Under the pieces are notes generated by a model that saw only the letters and a program-made list of their open reading frames with translations, ran no database searches and was not told the DNA's origin. From Dissophora ornata (lineage: Eukaryota > Mortierellomycota > Mortierellomycetes > Mortierellales > Mortierellaceae), in assembly GCA_025201705.1 (NCBI GenBank), contig MU617445.1, positions 1 through 13,037 of the forward strand: a stretch of 13,037 bases of DNA, given 5' to 3'. The position numbers were made by a program, and so were the translations under genes. Positions 8,901 to 13,037 of this stretch are shown in pieces; the first letter of the stretch is position 1, and each line of letters opens with the position of its first letter.

Positions 8901-9658
8901 GGAGCAAGAGAGTCGGTTTGCACTCGTGGCGTGGAAAGTTCTGGTGCAAGTGAAGCATCTTCTGGCGGGAGCGGAGTCCTTTGGAGTCAAGCGCAGGTTT
9001 CGGCAAACGTGATGCGTCTCACAGGACCTGTCCTCGCAGGGTAAGCATCCGCAAAAACCAAACACAAAAAAATCAAGACAGTATGGAGTTGAGTCCATGC
9101 ACAATGTTCTCTGTGTTGATTTGTGTGTAATGATAATAACGTGTTTGTTTTTTCCTTTGCATCCAAAGGCTGATCTGGTCATTGAGTACCAAGTCTATAG
9201 GCATACAGCCGATATCTGTCACAGACCTCCATCATGTGTCCCAATCATCTTCTCCTGAGCACCGTCTTCAATATGTGCCAGAGTTCTCACAGACTTATGC
9301 GCAACAACCGTCGCCTCAGTCCACCTTTTCATTAGCTGATGGCGTGGAACGGGCCTTGCAAGAACCAAGAACATTCTGGACGATAGCAAGAGGCGTCGTT
9401 GGAGGATCGACTAGTGTCTTTTACCTCGTTGGAGTTATCTGCATTCTAAACTTTGTAGCCTGTCACGTATTGGCTGTCTCGTCGTCTTCAGTGACACCGG
9501 AGCAGTCAAAATACATACAGCGTGCATCAGGGGGAGTGGCGGGACAACGGGCACACCAGCATGGTCAGGAGGAATGCTCTGTTTCTGGTTCATCGCGACA
9601 AGATCGTGAGCCATGCCGAGTTCACGATTTGCCCACACCATGCCATTTGACAGCCTAA
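5925..9658 (+). CDS. DHA1-like MFS transporter with SR-rich N-terminus and enlarged loops, complete, five exons
   Basis: A major facilitator superfamily porter, most like the fungal/plant group that includes yeast Ycr023c and plant ZIF1-like proteins; the substrate is unknown. Exons are 5925-7071, 7180-7695, 7785-8782, 8874-9040 and 9169-9658: 3318 nt, 1105 residues, all junctions in phase. The MFS core begins at about residue 317 (TM1), has motif A GHLSDKYGRK at 379-388 (assembled across intron 1) and ALGPWAGG at 554-561, and ends with TM12 at about 1027-1046. Ordinary relatives are roughly 450-700 residues. The excess here is a 316-residue N-tail rich in P, S and Q with an SR run near its end, about 97 charged residues inserted in loop 4-5 (441-537), about 130 in loop 6-7 (605-735), and about 70 in loop 11-12. 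An in-frame TAA at 5898 makes 5925 the first Met; the ATG at 5943 has a stronger context (A at -3, G at +4). The intron calls are supported by restored family motifs. Confidence 0.9.
6690..6780 (+). other. Arg-Ser dipeptide run encoded in the MFS N-terminal tail
   Basis: In the transporter frame this stretch encodes a serine/arginine run that includes SRSRSRSRSRS, flanked by His-rich segments and preceded by further RS pairs. The DNA is a degenerate CGATCT/CGATCA-type tandem. RS runs are classic SR-protein-kinase targets and nuclear speckle signals; on a transporter they more likely make a phosphorylatable basic cytosolic tail. The frame is continuous with the TM core. Confidence 0.7.
7072..7179 (+). 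other. Stop-free, frame-preserving intron inside MFS motif A
   Basis: The donor is GTAAAC at 7072 and the acceptor ATATAG ends at 7179; the length is 108 nt (36 codons) with no in-frame stop. Splicing joins G and AT to form the Asp codon of GHLSDKYGRK, the diagnostic MFS motif, which strongly supports removal. Retention would insert 36 residues into the motif without ending translation. Confidence 0.85.
7696..7784 (+). other. MFS intron 2
   Basis: An 89-nt intron with a perfect GTAAGT donor and a TTTTCAG acceptor. Removal changes the frame and creates ALGPWAGG, the expected TM5 Gly/Pro motif. Confidence 0.9.
8783..8873 (+). other. MFS intron 3
   Basis: A 91-nt intron, GTATGA to CTAG, with a CTGAC branch-like motif at 8837-8841. 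Its removal is phase 0 and bypasses the TGA at 8786. The exon after it reads FGKSADRLKGARES and leads into QAQVSANVMRLTGPVLAG, the expected TM10-TM11 region. Confidence 0.8.
9041..9168 (+). other. MFS intron 4
   Basis: A 128-nt intron with a GTAAGC donor and a CCAAAG acceptor. Joining GG and G restores GPVLAGLIWSLS, the TM11 motif, and opens the frame that ends at 9658. Confidence 0.87.
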
Positions 9659-10343
9659 AAGATCAAAACAATCACGGCTGACAACAAGGAGGTTATAGGC
9701 GGTGAAAGTGAATCTATTTTACAAACACTAGTAACAGATCATCTTACTATTCGGTACTATCAACAATCCATAAAATGTATGAATATGCCATTTTAAGTGA
9801 CTCCAGGCTATTCAAGTTCATTGAACTTGTTATAAAATCAAACAAACGGCAGAGGCAAAGGCCGTGGAGCTCAAGGTGTGTGCATATCATTAAAATGAAA
9901 CCACATTCATTGGTCCCATCTCTCTGTCTCCCTTTGTGCTCTTTGCCTTATCTGTGAAAAGAGAGACTGCAGAATAAAAACGGGACCAAAGGGAAGTTGC
10001 AACTTGCGACTGCTATACGCCGCATCTCTGTTTCCTCTCACTCTCGCCAGCTGACTCTATAGGAGTGGAACGCCATTGGTCTTTTGTGTATTTGCACTCT
10101 GCCCATCGCCAGACAGTTCTGTAGATCGCATTGACATACCTTTGGTGGACATGCATCGGAAGAGCCGGTAGGAGGAGTGCAGAATAGATCGGTGCGGGAG
10201 CATGTATACAACTAAACTCTCTTCATCGATCATGCAACGCCAGGCGCAACATTCTGCAAGCTATTCTGTTTCGCTTTCCGGGGGTATTCTTTTTCCCTTC
10301 AAAAACTCTTCGACGTCCTTCGCCTGCAAGCTACTCTCCTGTC
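9659..10343 (+). other. 3' flank of the MFS gene; no gene seen
   Basis: AT-rich sequence follows the stop. An AATAAA at 9973-9978 is a possible polyadenylation signal about 315 nt downstream. Open frames here are 60-66 codons with no recognisable features. On the minus strand, frames just below 10344 are protein-like for about 40 codons (roughly 10250-10375) with a possible TTGCAG acceptor, so a further exon of the candidate gene upstream cannot be excluded. Confidence 0.4.
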
Positions 10344-10789
10344 CTAAACCATTTGACTGTCTGCGATGGAAAACTTGGCAGACGGGTTATCAATCCGGTT
10401 GACTTCCAATAACTCGCCGCCTTGAAAACCGCGAAAAAGCGATAATAGAGTTATCGGGAACGTTCCTGGATCATTCTCATTACAAATTCCCAGCCTTTCT
10501 TTCCCCATAATATGAGACACAAATCGGGAGGGAGTGGCGCCTAGAACTAAGGCATTTGATTCCAGCGAATATTTCTGAAAAACATGCCAGAAATGCCAGA
10601 CTTGTGCCAGGTTGAACGCGCGGGTGAGTTCAGTTCGCTTCAAAGTGCTTAGCAAGGTTCTTGCAGTCTGCGGAGCAAAATAAAAAGATGGCTTTAAATA
10701 AAAACATTCAATCGATCTATTGTAAACAAGCGGTAATGACGATGACGTGAAAAAATCACTCAGTGGATTTTTTTTCTTTTAACGGAACG

Positions 10790-10827
<38 letters not shown>

Positions 10828-11205
10828 TTGGGAACCCCACTGAAATTTTGCGCGGGGAAAGCGGTAAATGGAGACTGCAAGGACGTCCAGATGACTGAAC
10901 TCTTTTTTTCGCGGATTTCCAAACTGATTGCCGTAATTTTCGTCGATACAAGTAATCAATGGAGATTTGAGTTTTATCACTGAAGAACCTAGACGCGCTT
11001 CGCGTAAGAGGTACAGGAAGCTGTAAAAAACTGTAAAAACTGTAAAAAGAACTGCTCTCATGGCCGACTTGCTCACCTTGTTGTTGCCGCTGCCGCTGAT
11101 GTTACTGTAATCGTCGCTTTGTGCTTTTGTCTTTTGGTCGCTGTACGTACAGTAGTCTAATACCCATTGATGGTGATGGGACCCTGATTTTTTCTTGGAC
11201 TGCAT
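10344..11205 (-). CDS. Candidate three-exon gene of unknown function (about 210 aa), weakly supported
   Basis: I do not recognise this protein. The model is exon 1 at 11205-11077 (ATG with A at -3; donor GTGAGC), exon 2 at 11020-10841, and exon 3 at 10667-10344. All junctions are phase 0 and the product is about 210 residues. Exon 1 is polar (MQSKKKSGSHHHQ at the start). Exon 2 is basic, with YRRKLRQSVWKSAKKR in its middle, and is open only after the first intron is removed. The first intron is 56 nt and ends in three tandem TTTTTACAG units; only the last keeps the frame. The second intron (10840-10668) carries a 36-nt poly(T) and uses a weak GTGGGG donor, so exon 3 may belong to something else. 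No domain is evident. Alternative: a non-coding region with chance open frames and a promoter-type poly(dA:dT) tract. Confidence 0.28.
10743..10750. promoter_or_regulatory. CRE-like element TGACGTGA
   Basis: TGACGTGA differs by one base from the palindromic CRE/ATF site bound by fungal bZIP proteins. It sits about 40 nt from the poly(A) tract and about 40 nt from a TTTAAATA (10694-10701), which together look promoter-like for a minus-strand transcript. An 8-mer can occur by chance. Confidence 0.25.
10790..10825. repeat. 36-nt poly(A) tract (plus strand)
   Basis: An uninterrupted run of A, preceded by a T8 run and a TGACGTGA element (10743-10750). It could be a nucleosome-excluding poly(dA:dT) promoter element, the tail of a retroposed sequence on the plus strand, or the pyrimidine tract of a minus-strand intron. 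Its exact length is doubtful in most sequencing chemistries. Confidence 0.9.
11021..11049 (-). repeat. Three tandem TTTTTACAG units (possible tandem 3' splice sites)
   Basis: On the plus strand this is CTGTAAAAA three times, with unit lengths 10, 9 and 10. On the minus strand each unit is a short pyrimidine tract ending in CAG, just where the first intron of the candidate gene should end. Confidence 0.8.
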
Positions 11206-11880
11206 GGTCTTCCGAAAAAAATCAGATCAGATCAGTTTTCGAGAAACATACAAAGATATGAGCTGGCCTAGGCAACAAGTGCCTGTGGACTCATAGTGTG
11301 TGTGCGGCACTGGGTACTGGAGGAGAAGGGCAAATTAATGACAGAGTAGTGAGCACGGGTCGGGAAGGTCCTCCACCAGACACAATTGGCGACTTTACGG
11401 CCGTTCTCCAAAAAACGCGCTAAGCTCAACCTTGTTTTCATAAGAGGCACGGCAAAATATTCCGTGTAAAGCAAGAGAGGGATTCTAGGATCACAGGGCA
11501 TACATCCCTGGGGATTTGCTCTCCATTCATTAAAGTCAACAGTCGCGCTGCGAAAAGCTAAACGACATTAACAGTCTACGAGGGCCAGGACTATGTGTAG
11601 CGCCGGGTGCTTCTATGGATAACCAGGAGGGTGTTTTGCTCATTCGATGCAGACCTTAAGGTGGAGTGAATTGATCAGACTATTGTACGTGCTTGTTTGT
11701 GTGCATTGAAAGAGGAGATCGCTTATTTGTACGATCGCGAATGACAGACGGGGTGGACAAAAAAAGGATATGGTCGCACAAATGAAAAAACAACAACAAA
11801 AACATTGGACAGGGGCTTTCAGCTATTGCGTGGACATATGATCAAGGAAGCCGAATGTGTAGGCGCAAAAAAAAAGAGGT
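11206..11880. other. Interval with no supportable gene
   Basis: It contains a (ATCAG)3 microsatellite at about 11220-11235, just upstream of the candidate gene start, and minus-strand CT-rich blocks (about 11310-11340). The 77-codon frame at 11268-11501 minus has no recognisable features. No RNA gene is seen. Confidence 0.4.
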
Positions 11881-11886
11881 GCATAC

Positions 11887-12422
11887 ATTGACTATTTGCA
11901 TTGGACTCATCGATTGGCCCCGCATGTATATGTCTGCAATAAGTGAGTTGAACAAATGCACGATGTCCTTTTGGCGCATGGACTCGTTGACCAATGAAGG
12001 AGTGGCATGTCAACATCGCGCGAGTCGATTCCCTCGAACTTCCTTTGTTCTACAAAGGATACTGATAAGGGGAGATCCCTGGTTAAACCGCATGAGCGGC
12101 GGAGGTATAAGCAAGACCTGGAAAGTGATCTGCGGATATGGCGCATAATGCACTCTCATCAGCATCTCCTGATTTTGTGGGCGTAATATTTAATGCACTT
12201 CACCAGCTGGGAGGCTTGGTATAGCGGGCCAAGAGTGGAGCAGGCTTGTGCCACGATACATTGATGGCCCTTCGCTCTCTGCTCTCTTCTCTTTTGAGCG
12301 GCCATGGTACTGACTGCCCTTTCTATAGTCTCATGTACTCGTCTGGAAGTAAATCTGCATGGCGCACACGTCCCATTTTTGAATTCTTGCATCGCCTGTA
12401 CACATGAGAAAGTGCTCTTCAT
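11887..12422 (-). other. Protein-like minus-strand frames, unresolved; possible exons
   Basis: An open stretch at 12009-11887 includes SMRQKDIVHLFNSLIADIY and ends at a good GTATGC donor (11886). The same frame is protein-like upstream from about 12150 but is broken by a TGA at 12012-12010, and no well-formed intron removes it: the only in-phase choice has a GTTCGA donor and a CGAG acceptor. Another frame gives 87 codons (12422-12159) starting MKSTFSCVQAMQEF with four paired cysteines. A GTGAAG donor at about 12210 and a CCGCAG acceptor at about 12127 exist but do not join these frames. It may be a real multi-exon gene I could not resolve, a pseudogene, or chance. Confidence 0.2.
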
Positions 12423-12803
12423 GGTTGGCTTCTCATCATTCTCTTTGGTATTCCGGTGTTGGAATGAATATTATGAAGAGAAATTGTACTGAAGAAAGTT
12501 GAATTTCCCCCAGTAGGCTACTCAATTGCGCGAAGCATTATGCGTATTTGCGTATTTTTAGCTGCTTTCCAAATTTGAGAGAGGTGTCAGTGTGTTTTTG
12601 TATTCCGGCAAACTAGGCTCAGCCTAAATGAACCAGGCTGGATATGGATTTTACTTTACTTGCGTCTGAGTATATTTTCCGCTTTGGTGTATAAATTCCT
12701 GTTTGGCAGTGCCTGGTGCACAACAGACGGCGCCATCAAATCAAAACTTCGTGGATAAAAAATGAGAAATTGTAATTGCCGGAGCTTCGTCAAATTCTAG
12801 GCC
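12423..12803. other. AT-rich interval, nothing recognised
   Basis: There is no open frame of note, no RNA gene and no strong repeat. A short palindromic AGGCT-type pair (AGGCTcAGCCT at about 12616-12626) is the only structure seen. Confidence 0.4.
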
Positions 12804-12920
12804 CTAGAAATGGAACAAATCGAAAGAGTTGATCTCTGAGGAACGATCAAACTCAAACGGCGGTAACTCGTCCTCAGCGGCTAGCGCGGGCATCTCTGTC
12901 CCACTCGGACGAGAACACAT
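12804..12920 (-). CDS. Possible C-terminal exon of a gene entering from the right edge
   Basis: A 38-codon minus-strand frame ends at a TAG at 12806-12804. Its end is acidic and aromatic: EDELPPFEFD, then FDLFHF. A GGGACAG acceptor just before the codons for MPALAAEDE would make 12895-12804 a terminal exon. The frame is open further right through an AT-rich stretch. The final TTCTAG is itself a good 3' splice site and the same frame continues with GLEFDEAP, so the reading is ambiguous. The protein is not recognised. Confidence 0.2.
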   Translation of the reverse strand: MCSRPSGTEMPALAAEDELPPFEFDRSSEINSFDLFHF

Positions 12921-12959
12921 AATAAAATAAAAAATAAGGTGGGTCTTGTTGTAGAAGCA

Positions 12960-13037
12960 CATTTTCCCTCTCTTTTTATTTTCTGTTTTCTATTTTCTAT
13001 TTTCTATTTTTTTGTTTTTTTGTTTTTTTTTTTTTTT
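12960..13037. repeat. TTTTCTA-type minisatellite running into poly(T) at right edge
   Basis: Several TTTTCTA units are followed by T-runs interrupted by single G and a terminal run of T. Like the left edge, it looks like an assembly break point. Confidence 0.9.

Noticed and set aside
10756..10951. Open frames with long poly-Phe
   Set aside because: The Phe run is translation of the poly(T) tract. A protein with more than ten consecutive Phe here is implausible, and the tract is better placed in an intron or promoter.
1..13037. CRISPR arrays, bacterial operons, phage or defence genes
   Set aside because: No spaced direct repeats or prokaryotic gene organisation; introns and gene families point to a eukaryote.

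Overview
The window looks like nuclear DNA of a filamentous or early-diverging fungus, and perhaps a whole short contig: it starts in a poly(A)/(GA)n tract and ends in a T-rich minisatellite running into poly(T), both typical assembly break points. The evidence for a fungus is short GT-AG introns (80-141 nt in the two complete genes), pyrimidine-rich leaders before start codons, fungal-type transporter proteins, and a signal peptidase subunit split into six small exons. A placement in Mucoromycota or Mortierellomycota is only an impression from protein style.

Layout. (1) 1-601, minus: the first exon of an OFA-type (oxalate/formate or monocarboxylate) MFS transporter. Its first intron runs off the left edge, and a CCAAT/TATA promoter and a long CT-rich leader lie at about 602-1230. 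(2) About 1240-3824: no gene I can support; it holds several perfect hairpins, including a nested pair at 3468-3549. (3) 3825-4907, minus: a complete six-exon SPC3/SPCS3 gene (181 aa), which is invisible as an open frame but splices cleanly into a whole protein. (4) 4908-5924: a divergent intergenic region with a CT octamer repeat. (5) 5925-9658, plus: a complete five-exon gene for an 1105-residue DHA1-like MFS transporter with a long SR-rich N-terminus and large insertions in several cytosolic loops. (6) 9659-13037: mostly non-coding, with a weakly supported three-exon minus-strand gene at 10344-11205 beside a 36-nt poly(A) tract, unresolved protein-like minus-strand frames at 11887-12422, and a possible C-terminal exon at 12804-12920.

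The genes do not form a pathway. Two encode membrane transporters, and one encodes a subunit of the ER enzyme that processes secretory proteins. I found no defence system, mobile element with coding capacity, tRNA, rRNA or CRISPR array. The points most worth following are the architecture of the MFS protein, its stop-free intron inside the signature motif, and the palindromes in the gene-poor stretch.
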